Shown here: positions 23,541 to 32,036 of the stretch, one piece after another | Layout: every line of letters begins with the position of its first letter | How positions within the stretch are numbered: the first letter of the stretch is position 1 | Origin: JANLYC01 sp963750495 | Lineage (GTDB): Bacteria > Actinomycetota > Actinomycetes > Propionibacteriales > Nocardioidaceae | NCBI GenBank assembly: GCA_963750495.1 | Contig: CAVVQV010000017.1 | Span: forward strand, 71,906 to 135,905 | Direction of reading: 5' to 3' | Length of the DNA: 64,000 bases | The notes under the pieces: generated by a model | What the model saw: the letters and a program-made list of their open reading frames with translations, nothing else | Databases searched by the model: none | Told to the model about the DNA's origin: nothing | Translations under genes and position numbers: made by a program

Positions 23541-25148
23541 ATGACTTCGTTGCTGCGTCATCGCCGAACCCGGGCGGCCATCGCCGCCTTCGCCTCATCC
23601 GCTCTCGCACTCGGAACGGCCGCTGTTCTCTTGGGCGCCGAGTCGGGCACCGCGTCCAGCCACCGCGAGGCTCCACTGCTGCTGTCCGACCCACAGGTCG
23701 ACAACACCGACGTCTACGCGTTCGTGAGCCCGGACCGCCAAGGGACTGTCACCCTCCTGGCGAACTGGATCCCGTTCGAAGATCCGGCCGGGGGCCCGAA
23801 CTTCTACCCGTTCGCCACCCAGGACGGAGCCCGCTACAACATCAACATCGACAACAACGGTGATGCCAAGCCAGACCTCACCTACCGCTGGACGTTCCGC
23901 TCCAGCTACCGCAACACGAACACGTTCCTCTACAACACCGGTCAGGTCACGAGCCTCGGCGACAAGGACCTCAACTTCCGCCAGCACTACACGCTGACCA
24001 AGATCAACTGGAACAAGGGCAGGCACGGCTACTCCAAGACGTTGATCAAGAGCGGCCGGGTCGCGCCGTCGAACGTGGGCGCTGCGTCGATGCCGGATTA
24101 CACGTCCTTGAGCGACGCGGCCGTCACGCACTTCGGTAGCGGCAACCGTCGCACGTTCGCCGGCCAGGCCGACGACCCGTTCTTCCTCGACCTGCGCGTG
24201 TTCGACCTGCTGTACGGCGCGGACCTGAGCGAGACCGGTAACGACACCCTGTCGGGGTACAACGTCAACACGATCGCGCTGCAGGTGCCCAAGGGCGACC
24301 TGACGCACGGCAACGACCCGACGATCGGCATCTGGAGCACGACGGACCGTCGCAGCGTCAAGGTGACGAACCCCGGCAGCCAGTCGTACAAGGGCAAGTT
24401 CGTCCAGGTCTCTCGACTCGGCAACCCGCTCGTGAACGAGGTCGTGATCCCGGTTGGGCTCAAGGACGCGTTCAACTCGCTGAAGCCGCAGGACGACGCG
24501 AGTGTCAAGCCTGCAGTTAACAAGGTGCTTCGTCCCGAGGTGCCCAAGCTGATCGAGTCCATTTACGGCATCAAGGCGCCCAAGGAGCCGCGCGACGACC
24601 TGTTCAGTGTCTTCCTGACCGGCGTCAAGGGGCTGAACATGCCGAAGGGCAAGGTGCAGCCGGCCGAGCTGTTGCGGCTGAACACGTCGATCAAGCCCAG
24701 TGCGAAGCCGGACCGCCTCGGCGTGCTCGGTGGCGACACGGCGGGCTTCCCGAACGGCCGACGGCTTGCTGACGACGTCGTGGACATCGAGCTGCAGGCG
24801 CTCGAGGGCGCTGTCCGCACCGGGACCCTGGTCCCCGGGCTGACCGACGCGGTCGACGCCAACGACCTGCCGTTCAGGCAGCACTTCCCCTACGTCGCGG
24901 TCGCGCACTCCGGCTCCGCCACGACTCCGGGAACGCCTAAGGCGGGGACGAGCCAATCGGCGTACACGGCGGCACCGGACCGTGCACAGCTGGCTGGCTC
25001 GACGCAGGTGGCACCGGTGACGACCTCAGCGTCGTCGTCAGAGGCTCCGCTGGCGCTCATCGTCGCCACGCTGGGTCTCGGCCTGGGCGGGCTCGGCGTG
25101 GTTCTGGTTCGCCAGGGCCGCCGCCGCAGCGTACTCCGCACCGGCTGA
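23541..25148 (+). CDS. Secreted DUF4331 family protein with C-terminal anchor
   Basis: Exported 535-residue protein of unknown function. The signal peptide (1-40) ends just before SSHREAPLL, the signature N-terminus of DUF4331. The rest is a single large beta-rich domain with the conserved DNTDVYAFVSPD, LANWIPFEDPAGGPNFYPF and DDPFFLDLRVFDLL segments. A Ser/Thr/Ala-rich linker (about 460-500) leads to a hydrophobic helix (APLALIVATLGLGLGGLGVVLV) and an Arg-rich tail, so the protein is displayed outside the membrane. AAGGAAGG precedes the ATG. It heads a putative operon with a TPR protein and a NicO-type transporter. Confidence 0.88.
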   Translation: MTSLLRHRRTRAAIAAFASSALALGTAAVLLGAESGTASSHREAPLLLSDPQVDNTDVYAFVSPDRQGTVTLLANWIPFEDPAGGPNFYPFATQDGARYNINIDNNGDAKPDLTYRWTFRSSYRNTNTFLYNTGQVTSLGDKDLNFRQHYTLTKINWNKGRHGYSKTLIKSGRVAPSNVGAASMPDYTSLSDAAVTHFGSGNRRTFAGQADDPFFLDLRVFDLLYGADLSETGNDTLSGYNVNTIALQVPKGDLTHGNDPTIGIWSTTDRRSVKVTNPGSQSYKGKFVQVSRLGNPLVNEVVIPVGLKDAFNSLKPQDDASVKPAVNKVLRPEVPKLIESIYGIKAPKEPRDDLFSVFLTGVKGLNMPKGKVQPAELLRLNTSIKPSAKPDRLGVLGGDTAGFPNGRRLADDVVDIELQALEGAVRTGTLVPGLTDAVDANDLPFRQHFPYVAVAHSGSATTPGTPKAGTSQSAYTAAPDRAQLAGSTQVAPVTTSASSSEAPLALIVATLGLGLGGLGVVLVRQGRRRSVLRTG

Positions 25149-25155
25149 TGGAACC

Positions 25156-25195
25156 CGACGGTGCGGCTTGTTCCCTGAGCGGCCGCACCGTCGGC
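25156..25195 (+). terminator. Hairpin after the DUF4331 gene
   Basis: CCGACGGTGCGGC and GCCGCACCGTCGG are perfect 13-bp arms with a 14-nt loop, starting 8 nt after the stop codon. There is no T-tract, so it may be a partial terminator or an RNA-stability element inside the operon. Confidence 0.55.
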
Positions 25196-25202
25196 CCGTC
25201 GA

Positions 25203-25235
25203 CCGTGGTGCCGGGCCCATCCCCCGGGACCACGG
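25203..25235 (+). terminator. Second hairpin in the DUF4331-TPR gap
   Basis: CCGTGGTGCCGGG pairs with CCCGGGACCACGG (one mismatch) around a 7-nt loop, directly after the first hairpin. Confidence 0.45.
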
Positions 25236-25246
25236 CCTGGCCCTAC

Positions 25247-25286
25247 CCATCCCCGCAGTCCCATCCCCGCAGTCCCATCCCCGCAG
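25247..25286 (+). repeat. 14-bp direct repeat, nearly three copies
   Basis: CCATCCCCGCAGTC occurs at 25247 and 25261, with a third copy truncated at its end. It lies between the two hairpins and the TPR gene. Confidence 0.7.
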
Positions 25287-25320
25287 GCCGTCGTCTCGCT
25301 GGTGACTCGAAAGGCTCGTC

Positions 25321-26652
25321 ATGACAGGAACCCGGTTCCTCCGGCTCGGTCTCGCGGCCGTGTCCCTGAGCGTGCTGCTGGTCCTCGTGTCGGCGGTGCT
25401 CTTCACGCGATCCGACTCAGCCACCCCCCAACCGCTCGGCCGGGCACCGGTCGCCGCATCAGAACTCGCCACGTCCGGCGACCTGTCCGCCACGATCGCG
25501 TCACTGCAGTCGAGGCTGCAACGGTTGCCATCGGACTCCGAGTCGTGGGCGGCGCTCGGTGCTGCCTATGTGCAACAGGCCCGGATCACCGGCGATCCGA
25601 GCTACTACCCCAAGGCTGCCGGGGTACTGGCCCGCTCGCTGAAGGAGTCGCCGACCGACAACGCGGCCGCGCTGACCGGCGAGGCCGCGCTGGCGGCAGC
25701 CCGGCATGACTTCCAGGGTGCCTATGGGCTCACCTCGAAGGCCATGGACATCAACGCCTTCAACTCGTCGACGATGGCCATCCAGTTCGACGCGCTCATC
25801 GAGCTCGGACGCTATGACGATGCGCTTCGGGCGCTGAAGAGGTACGCCGGTCTGAAGCCCGGGGTACCGGTGTACACCCGGATCTCGTACAACTACGAGC
25901 TTCACGGAAACGTCCGGGGGGCGACGTACGCCATGCGGCGCGCGCTCGACATCGCGTACTCGCCCGACGACCGCGCTTTCGCGCTGTTCGAGCTCGGCGA
26001 GCTGGCATGGAATGCCGGCCGGCTCGAGAAGGCGTCGTCGCTGTACGGACAAGGGTGGCGCACGGACCCCAGCTACGTCGCCAACCTGTACGGGCTCGCG
26101 AAGACCGATGCGGGACTGGGCCGGGCAGACCGCGCGGTCCGCCGGTATCAGGACGTGATCAACCGGCTGCCGCAGCCCGCGTACATCATCGAGTACGCCG
26201 ACCTGCTCACCTCACTGGGTCGTACCGACGAGGCGGCGACACAAGGCCGCTTGATCGATGCCCAGCAGCGGATCTTCCGGGCTGCTGGGGTCAATCTCGA
26301 CCTGGAGCTCGCGCTCTACGACGCGTCGCACGGAAGACCTGCACGCGCCTTGGAGCAGGCCCGGCAGGCCTGGCACGAACGCAAGAGCATCTTCGTCGAG
26401 GATGCCTACGCCTGGGCGCTGCACGTCAACGGTCGTGACCGTGCTGCCCTCCGTCATCTGGACTCCGCCGAGCGGCTCGGCACTCGAAGCGCACTGTTCG
26501 CGTTCCACCGCGGGATGGTCGAACGCTCGCTGGGCCATCGCGTCGAGGCGATCTCGTCCCTGCGCAAGGCGCTCGCGATCAACCCGGCGTTCAACCCGAT
26601 CTTCGCGACGCAGGCTCGGCAGGCGATGCAGGCCATGGAGCGGGGGAACTGA
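25321..26652 (+). CDS. Membrane-anchored tetratricopeptide repeat protein
   Basis: 443 residues. A single N-terminal hydrophobic helix (7-29) would anchor or export it. The rest is a helical solenoid with recognisable TPR units: SWAALGAAYVQQAR, AAGVLARSLKESPTD, AALTGEAALAAARHD, NYELHGNVRGATYAMRRALD, LGELAWNAGRLEKASSLYG and the C-terminal HRGMVERSLGHRVEAISSLRKALAINPA. TPRs mediate protein contacts, so it is a likely scaffold linking the neighbouring DUF4331 protein and the NicO transporter. The gap to the next gene is 1 nt. Confidence 0.82.
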   Translation: MTGTRFLRLGLAAVSLSVLLVLVSAVLFTRSDSATPQPLGRAPVAASELATSGDLSATIASLQSRLQRLPSDSESWAALGAAYVQQARITGDPSYYPKAAGVLARSLKESPTDNAAALTGEAALAAARHDFQGAYGLTSKAMDINAFNSSTMAIQFDALIELGRYDDALRALKRYAGLKPGVPVYTRISYNYELHGNVRGATYAMRRALDIAYSPDDRAFALFELGELAWNAGRLEKASSLYGQGWRTDPSYVANLYGLAKTDAGLGRADRAVRRYQDVINRLPQPAYIIEYADLLTSLGRTDEAATQGRLIDAQQRIFRAAGVNLDLELALYDASHGRPARALEQARQAWHERKSIFVEDAYAWALHVNGRDRAALRHLDSAERLGTRSALFAFHRGMVERSLGHRVEAISSLRKALAINPAFNPIFATQARQAMQAMERGN

Positions 26653-26653
26653 G

Positions 26654-28321
26654 ATGACCCGTCCCGCACGCAAGTCCCTGCGTCGCCGGGCCCTGCTCTT
26701 CACGGTCCTGGTGGCAGGCCTGGTGCTCGGACCGGCGTACGCCGCAAGCGCCCACCCGCTCGGGAACTTCACGATCAACCATTTCAACGGCCTCCGTGTC
26801 ACCGAGACGGCCATCACCGACAACGCGGTGATCGACTCGGCTGAGCTCCCCACCATCTCCGACCGCGACACGGTGGACTCCGACGGCGACGGCACCATCA
26901 CCACGGCCGAGCGAGCGGCGTACGCCGTCGACCGCTGCGGCACCTTCGCGAACCAGGTCGTCCTGACGGTCGGGGGAGCCGTGACACCGTGGACCGTGAC
27001 CCGGACGAGTTACACGTATCAGCCGGGCGCCGCCGGCCTCGAGACCGGCCGGCTCGAGTGCGGACTGGAGGCGAGCGTCGACCTGACGTCGCCGGCCCGC
27101 ATCACGTTCGACGACCGGTACCTGAGCCAGCGGATCGGCTGGCGGGAGATCACCGCGGTCGGGCAGGGCGTCAACCTCGGCGAACGGGACGTGGCCACGC
27201 AGAGCATCTCCGACGAGCTCCGTGCCTACCCGAACAACCTGCTCACCTCACCACTCGACCAGCGGTCGGTGACGTTCGATGCCAAGCCCGGTGCCGACTC
27301 CGGTGGGTCACCACTGCCGACCGTGTCCGGCGCCGGACCGTTCTCGTCCATGCTCGCCGGCGTCACGACGCACCTGGACAGTCTCGTGGGCGGCGAGCAC
27401 CTCACGCTCGGGGTGGGGTTGCTCGCGGTGCTCCTGTCCTTGCTGCTCGGCGCTTCCCACGCGGCATTGCCGGGGCACGGCAAGACCCTGATGGCCGCGT
27501 ACATGGTCGGTACCCGGGGCACTCCTCGCGACGCCGTGCTCATCGGCGCCACGGTCACCCTGGCGCACACGTCGGGCGTCCTCGTGCTGGGGCTGTTGTT
27601 CAACGCGTCCGCGTCGTTCGCCGGTGAGACCGTCCTTGCCGTGCTCGGCATCATCAGCGGACTGCTCGTGGCCGCCATCGGTGTCACGTTGGTGCGCGGC
27701 GCCTGGCGACGGCACCGGGTCAGCAGTGTCGACGAGCTGTGGGGTCACGGCCACGGCCACGGCCACGGCCACGGTCACGGCCACGGCCACGGTCACGGCC
27801 ATGAGCAGGGGCACCCGGCCGCATCGGGACCCGACGATCGCCCGTCCGCCACCGGCGACGCCACCGAGCAGAGCTCCTCGGACACGCTCGTGCTGACGTC
27901 AGCGCCCGTCGGTGGGCCTGGTCCCGACCACGCGCATGACCACTCCCACGACCACGCCCGCGACCACGCCCACGCGAAGGGCGAGCAGGGGTTCCGCCGG
28001 ATGACGCTGGTCGGCATGGGACTGGCCGGCGGGCTGGTGCCGAGCCCTTCCGCGCTGATCGTGTTGCTCGGTGCGATCGCCCTTGGCCGGACAGTCTTCG
28101 GCATCGGTCTGGTGCTGGCCTACGGCATCGGGATGGCCGCGACCCTCACCACGATCGGCTACCTGTTCGCCAAGCTGCCCGGTCGGTTGTCCCGGCTGCG
28201 GCGGTTCTCCACCCACCGCTGGCTGACCCGCCTCGCCACGGCCGGGCCGGTGCTCACGGCCGGCCTGGTTCTCGTCGTGGGCCTGGCACTGGCCTGGCGC
28301 AGCGCGAGCCCACTGGTCTGA
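26654..28321 (+). CDS. NicO/HupE-type metal transporter with EF-hand and His-rich loop
   Basis: 555-residue inner-membrane protein. A signal peptide (10-33) precedes AHPLGNFTINHFNGL, typical of this family, and an extracytoplasmic domain to about residue 230. That domain carries a canonical EF-hand loop (D75, D77, D79, G80, I82, E86). About six membrane helices follow, with the NicO motif GASHAALPGHGKTLMAAYMVG and a second-half GLVPSPSALIVLLGA. A cytoplasmic loop holds ten Gly-His pairs (364-383) and a second His/Asp cluster. NicO relatives move nickel or cobalt (RcnA exports). The ATG is 1 nt after the TPR gene. Confidence 0.86.
   Translation: MTRPARKSLRRRALLFTVLVAGLVLGPAYAASAHPLGNFTINHFNGLRVTETAITDNAVIDSAELPTISDRDTVDSDGDGTITTAERAAYAVDRCGTFANQVVLTVGGAVTPWTVTRTSYTYQPGAAGLETGRLECGLEASVDLTSPARITFDDRYLSQRIGWREITAVGQGVNLGERDVATQSISDELRAYPNNLLTSPLDQRSVTFDAKPGADSGGSPLPTVSGAGPFSSMLAGVTTHLDSLVGGEHLTLGVGLLAVLLSLLLGASHAALPGHGKTLMAAYMVGTRGTPRDAVLIGATVTLAHTSGVLVLGLLFNASASFAGETVLAVLGIISGLLVAAIGVTLVRGAWRRHRVSSVDELWGHGHGHGHGHGHGHGHGHGHEQGHPAASGPDDRPSATGDATEQSSSDTLVLTSAPVGGPGPDHAHDHSHDHARDHAHAKGEQGFRRMTLVGMGLAGGLVPSPSALIVLLGAIALGRTVFGIGLVLAYGIGMAATLTTIGYLFAKLPGRLSRLRRFSTHRWLTRLATAGPVLTAGLVLVVGLALAWRSASPLV
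27743..27802 (+). repeat. 6-bp repeat encoding (Gly-His)10
   Basis: GGCCAC/GGTCAC units repeat ten times in frame and create the metal-binding His-rich loop of the NicO-type transporter. Confidence 0.9.
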
Positions 28322-28415
28322 CCCGGCTGACCTCCGCACCACCGCAGATGCCCTCGGGTCGAGGGGTTGGCAGGATGGGGTGGACCCTGGGATTCCGGGC
28401 CGGAGGAGGCGCATC

Positions 28416-30302
28416 ATGAGCAGCTACCGCGCGACGTACGACGCCAGCGTGCAGGATCCGGAGACGTTCTGGCGCGAGTGCGCCGGGCTCGTCGACTGGT
28501 TCAGCAAGCCGTCGGAGATCCTCGACCGCTCCCGTCCACCCTTCTATCGCTGGTACACCGGTGGGCGCCTCAACACCTGCTACAACGCGCTCGACCGGCA
28601 CGTCATCAAGGGACGCGGTGACCAGACGGCGCTGATCTACGACAGCGCAGTGACCGGGCAGGTGAAGCGGTTCACGTACGCCGAGCTGCTGGAGGAGGTC
28701 GCCGCCTTCGCGGGTGGGCTGGCCGGTCTCGGGGTCACGCCGGGCGATCGCGTGGTCATCTACATGCCGATGATCCCCGAGGCCGTGGTCGCGATGCTGG
28801 CCTGCGCCCGGCTCGGGGCGGTGCACTCGGTGGTGTTCGGCGGCTTCGCCGCAGCCGAGCTCGCGCTTCGCATCGACGACGCTCGGCCCACCGTGGTGGT
28901 GTCGGCCTCGTGCGGCATCGAACCCGCGCGGACCGTGGCCTACAAGCCGCTGCTGGATGCGGCTCTCGACCTCGCCACCCACCGGCCGGCCGCGGTCGTG
29001 GTGAAACAACGTCCCGAGCTCGAGGCCGACCTCGATCCGCCGCGGGACCTCGACTATGCCGTGGTGCTGAAGGCCGGCCGCGACGACCCGGCTCCGTGCG
29101 CGGACGTGGCCGCGACCGATCCGCTCTACATCCTCTACACCTCCGGAACCACCGGAAAGCCCAAGGGGATCGTGCGCGACAACGGTGGCCACGCGGTCGC
29201 CCTCGCCTGGTCGATGCACAACATCTACGACGTGTCAGCAGGCCAGGTGTGGTGGACGGCGTCGGATGTCGGCTGGGTGGTCGGACACTCCTACATCGTG
29301 TACGCGCCGTTGATCGTCGGCGCCACCACCGTCCTGTTCGAGGGGAAACCGGTGGGTACGCCGGATGCCGGGACGTTCTGGCGGGTCGTCGAGGACCACG
29401 GGGTCCAGGGGTTGTTCACAGCGCCGACGGCCATCCGGGCCATCAAGAAGGACGACCCCGAGGGCGAACACGTACGCCGCCACGACGTCTCCACGCTGCG
29501 GCACCTCTTCCTGGCCGGCGAGCGGCTCGACCCCGAGACCTACCACTGGGCGTCGGACCAGCTCGGCATCCCGGTGGTGGACCACTGGTGGCAGACCGAG
29601 ACGGGTTGGCCGATCGTGGCGAACCTACGTGGATTGGAGCCGATGGAGATCAAGCCGGGGTCGCCGACGGTCCCGGTCCCGGGTTACGACGTCGTGGTGC
29701 TCGACGAGAAAGGGGAGGAGGTGGCTCCCGGCACCGAAGGCGCCATCTGCATCCGCTTGCCGCTTCCCCCCGGCAATCTGCCGACGCTGTGGCACGACGA
29801 TGACAGGTTCGTCTCCTCCTACCTCAGCGCCTTCGACGGCTACTACCTCTCCGGTGACGGTGGGTTTGTCGACGACGACGGCTACGTGTTCGTGATGGGA
29901 CGCACCGACGACGTGATCAACGTGGCCGGACACCGCCTCTCGACGGGGTCGATGGAGGCGGTCCTCGCCGCACATCCGGACGTGGCCGAGTGTGCGGTCA
30001 TCGGCACCGCGGACGCCCTGAAGGGTCAGCTGCCACGGGGATTCGTGGTGCTCAAAGCGGGACACGAGGTCGATGAGGCCACCTTGGCTGCCGAGCTCAT
30101 CGCTGCCGTCCGCGCCCAGATCGGCCCGGTGGCGGCGTTCAAGGACGTGAGCGTCGTACCGGCGCTGCCGAAGACGAGGTCGGGCAAGATCCTGCGCAAG
30201 ACGATGCGTCAGATCGCCGACGGAGACGATCCGGCCGTCCCATCCACGATCGAGGATCCAGCGGTCCTGGACGCGATGAAGCCGAGTCTGCTCCGGGGTT
30301 GA
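28416..30302 (+). CDS. prpE: Propionyl-CoA synthetase (acetyl-CoA-synthetase family)
   Basis: ATP-dependent acyl-CoA ligase that activates propionate (or acetate) through an acyl-AMP. The family core is intact: LYILYTSGTTGKPKGIVRD (A3), HWWQTETGWP (A5), DGYYLSGDGGF (A7), GRTDDVINVAGHRLSTGSME (A8) and PKTRSGKILRKTMR with the catalytic, acetylatable Lys. The N-terminal FYRWYTGGRLNTCYNALDRHV and absence of the acetyl-CoA-synthetase N-terminus favour PrpE. GGAGGAGG precedes the ATG. It is followed by the dha genes after a hairpin, so probably forms its own unit. Confidence 0.88.
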   Translation: MSSYRATYDASVQDPETFWRECAGLVDWFSKPSEILDRSRPPFYRWYTGGRLNTCYNALDRHVIKGRGDQTALIYDSAVTGQVKRFTYAELLEEVAAFAGGLAGLGVTPGDRVVIYMPMIPEAVVAMLACARLGAVHSVVFGGFAAAELALRIDDARPTVVVSASCGIEPARTVAYKPLLDAALDLATHRPAAVVVKQRPELEADLDPPRDLDYAVVLKAGRDDPAPCADVAATDPLYILYTSGTTGKPKGIVRDNGGHAVALAWSMHNIYDVSAGQVWWTASDVGWVVGHSYIVYAPLIVGATTVLFEGKPVGTPDAGTFWRVVEDHGVQGLFTAPTAIRAIKKDDPEGEHVRRHDVSTLRHLFLAGERLDPETYHWASDQLGIPVVDHWWQTETGWPIVANLRGLEPMEIKPGSPTVPVPGYDVVVLDEKGEEVAPGTEGAICIRLPLPPGNLPTLWHDDDRFVSSYLSAFDGYYLSGDGGFVDDDGYVFVMGRTDDVINVAGHRLSTGSMEAVLAAHPDVAECAVIGTADALKGQLPRGFVVLKAGHEVDEATLAAELIAAVRAQIGPVAAFKDVSVVPALPKTRSGKILRKTMRQIADGDDPAVPSTIEDPAVLDAMKPSLLRG

Positions 30303-30307
30303 CGCCG

Positions 30308-30327
30308 ATCGGGTCCGATAGCCCGAT
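30308..30327 (+). terminator. Hairpin after prpE
   Basis: ATCGGG/CCCGAT (8-nt loop) begins 6 nt after the prpE stop codon. It is short and has no T-tract, so termination is only possible. Confidence 0.35.
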
Positions 30328-30380
30328 GGCGGGGGTGTCCAGAGGGCGTCTGAGCTATTGCCCGCGTGTCCGGACTCTGC

Positions 30381-30386
30381 TCAGAT
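30381..30386 (+). promoter_or_regulatory. Candidate -10 hexamer (TCAGAT) before dhaK
   Basis: TCAGAT lies 6 nt before the dhaK ATG. It departs from TANNNT at the second base, so it is a weaker example of the leaderless arrangement. Confidence 0.3.
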
Positions 30387-30392
30387 GGCGGT

Positions 30393-31397
30393 ATGAAGAA
30401 GCTCATCAATGACCCCGCCGACGTCGTCAAGGACGCGCTGCTCGGCATCGAAGCCGCTCACGGTGACCGGGTACGTGTCGATCACACGAACAAGATCATC
30501 TATCGCAAGGACGCACCGCGAAAGGGAAAGGTCGGCCTCATCTCTGGCGGTGGGTCCGGACATGAGCCCATGCACGGAGGGTTCGTCGGCGCCGGCATGC
30601 TGGACGCCGCGTGCGCCGGCGAGGTGTTCACGTCGCCCGTGCCCGACCAGATGATGGAAGCGACCAAGGGCGTCGACGGCGGCGCCGGCGTCCTCCACAT
30701 CGTCAAGAACTACACCGGCGACGTGATGAACTTCGAGATGGCTGCCGAGATGGCCGAGGCCGACGCCGGCACGGAGGTCAAGGCAGTCGTCACCGACGAC
30801 GACGTCGCCGTCCAGGACAGCCTCTACACCGCCGGCCGCAGGGGAGTCGGCGTGACGGTCCTGCTCGAGAAGCTCGTCGGCGCAGCCGCTGAAGAAGGCC
30901 GCTCTCTGTCCGAGGTCGCCGACCTGGCCAAGAAGATCAACGACAGTGGACGCAGCATGGGGATGGCGTTGACGTCCTGCACGGTGCCGGCCGCAGGCAA
31001 GCCGACCTTCGACCTGGCCGACGACGAGATGGAGGTCGGGATCGGCATCCACGGTGAGCCCGGGCGACGGCGCCTACCTCTCGCACCCGCGAAGGACGTC
31101 GCGGCGCTGCTCGTCGACCCGATCCTCGGCGACCTTCCTTACGGGCAGGGCGACTCCGTGATCGCGTTCGTCAACGGCATGGGCGGCACGCCGCTCATCG
31201 AGCTGTACATCATGTTCAACGAGGTCAACGAGCTGCTCAGCAAGGCCGGTATCACGGTTGCTCGGTCGCTCGTGGGCGACTACATCACCTCCCTGGAGAT
31301 GGCCGGTTGCTCGGTCACCCTGCTCAAGGTCGACGACGAGCTCGTTCGGCTCTGGGACGCGCCGGTCAACACGCCCGGTCTCCGCTGGGGCGCGTGA
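30393..31397 (+). CDS. dhaK: Dihydroxyacetone kinase subunit DhaK
   Basis: Substrate-binding subunit of the PTS-dependent dihydroxyacetone kinase. The 334-residue protein contains ISGGGSGHEPMHGG (51-63) that frames the dihydroxyacetone site, NYTGDVMNFEMA, and the covalent substrate-binding His220 in GIGIHGEPG. GQGDSVIAFVNGMGGTP is another family mark. There is no ATP-binding domain here, consistent with the separate DhaL. It is the first gene of dhaK-dhaL-dhaM. Confidence 0.96.
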   Translation: MKKLINDPADVVKDALLGIEAAHGDRVRVDHTNKIIYRKDAPRKGKVGLISGGGSGHEPMHGGFVGAGMLDAACAGEVFTSPVPDQMMEATKGVDGGAGVLHIVKNYTGDVMNFEMAAEMAEADAGTEVKAVVTDDDVAVQDSLYTAGRRGVGVTVLLEKLVGAAAEEGRSLSEVADLAKKINDSGRSMGMALTSCTVPAAGKPTFDLADDEMEVGIGIHGEPGRRRLPLAPAKDVAALLVDPILGDLPYGQGDSVIAFVNGMGGTPLIELYIMFNEVNELLSKAGITVARSLVGDYITSLEMAGCSVTLLKVDDELVRLWDAPVNTPGLRWGA

Positions 31398-31399
31398 GC

Positions 31400-32029
31400 A
31401 TGGGGTTGTCCGTTGACGACCTGAGCTCCTGGGTCAAGGCGTTCGCCGACGTCGTGCACGAGAACGCGGGGATGTTGACCGACCTCGATGCGGCCATCGG
31501 TGACGCCGACCACGGAAGCAACATGGATCGCGGGATGAAGGCCGCAGCCGCGGCGCTCGACGAGGGGACGTTCGAGACGGCCGACGCGTTGCTCAAGAAG
31601 GTCGGGATGACCTTGGTGAGCACCGTCGGCGGCGCGAGCGGTCCGTTGTACGGGACGTTCTTCCTGCGTTGCGGGACCGCGCTCGCCGGGGTCGACGACA
31701 TCGATGCCGCGGCTTTCGGCGCTGCGTTACGCGCCGGTGTCGAAGGCCTCGTGGCCCGTGGCAAACCGGAGCTCGGAGACAAGACGATGTATGACGCCTG
31801 GGCTCCGGCGCTCGAGGCGTACGACGCGGCGGTGGCTGCCGGGTCGCCGTTGGCCGATGCCTTGCGAGCCGCAGCCGACGCGGCTGCCAAGGGGCGCGAC
31901 GAGACGATCCCCATGGTCGCCCGCAAGGGACGTGCGAGCTATCTGGGGGAGCGGAGCGCGGGCCACCAGGACCCCGGGGCGACGAGCACCACCCTGCTCG
32001 TGGAGGCGGCAGCAAGCGCGCTGTCGTGA
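31400..32029 (+). CDS. dhaL: Dihydroxyacetone kinase subunit DhaL
   Basis: Carries the ADP/ATP cofactor that DhaM rephosphorylates and that donates phosphate to DhaK-bound dihydroxyacetone. The family motifs are IGDADHGSNMDRGM (Mg-binding aspartates), VGGASGPLYGTFF, KTMYDAWAPALEA and RGRASYLGERSAGHQDPGATST. 209 residues is typical. An overlapping GTG (4-nt overlap with dhaK) or the ATG 2 nt past the dhaK stop may start it; either implies coupling. Confidence 0.96.
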   Translation: MGLSVDDLSSWVKAFADVVHENAGMLTDLDAAIGDADHGSNMDRGMKAAAAALDEGTFETADALLKKVGMTLVSTVGGASGPLYGTFFLRCGTALAGVDDIDAAAFGAALRAGVEGLVARGKPELGDKTMYDAWAPALEAYDAAVAAGSPLADALRAAADAAAKGRDETIPMVARKGRASYLGERSAGHQDPGATSTTLLVEAAASALS

Positions 32030-32036
32030 GGCGGCC

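Noticed and set aside
26258..26653. Upstream extension of the NicO frame into the TPR gene
   Set aside because: The extension is out of frame with a clear TPR protein and lacks coding character; the ATG at 26654 gives a proper signal peptide.
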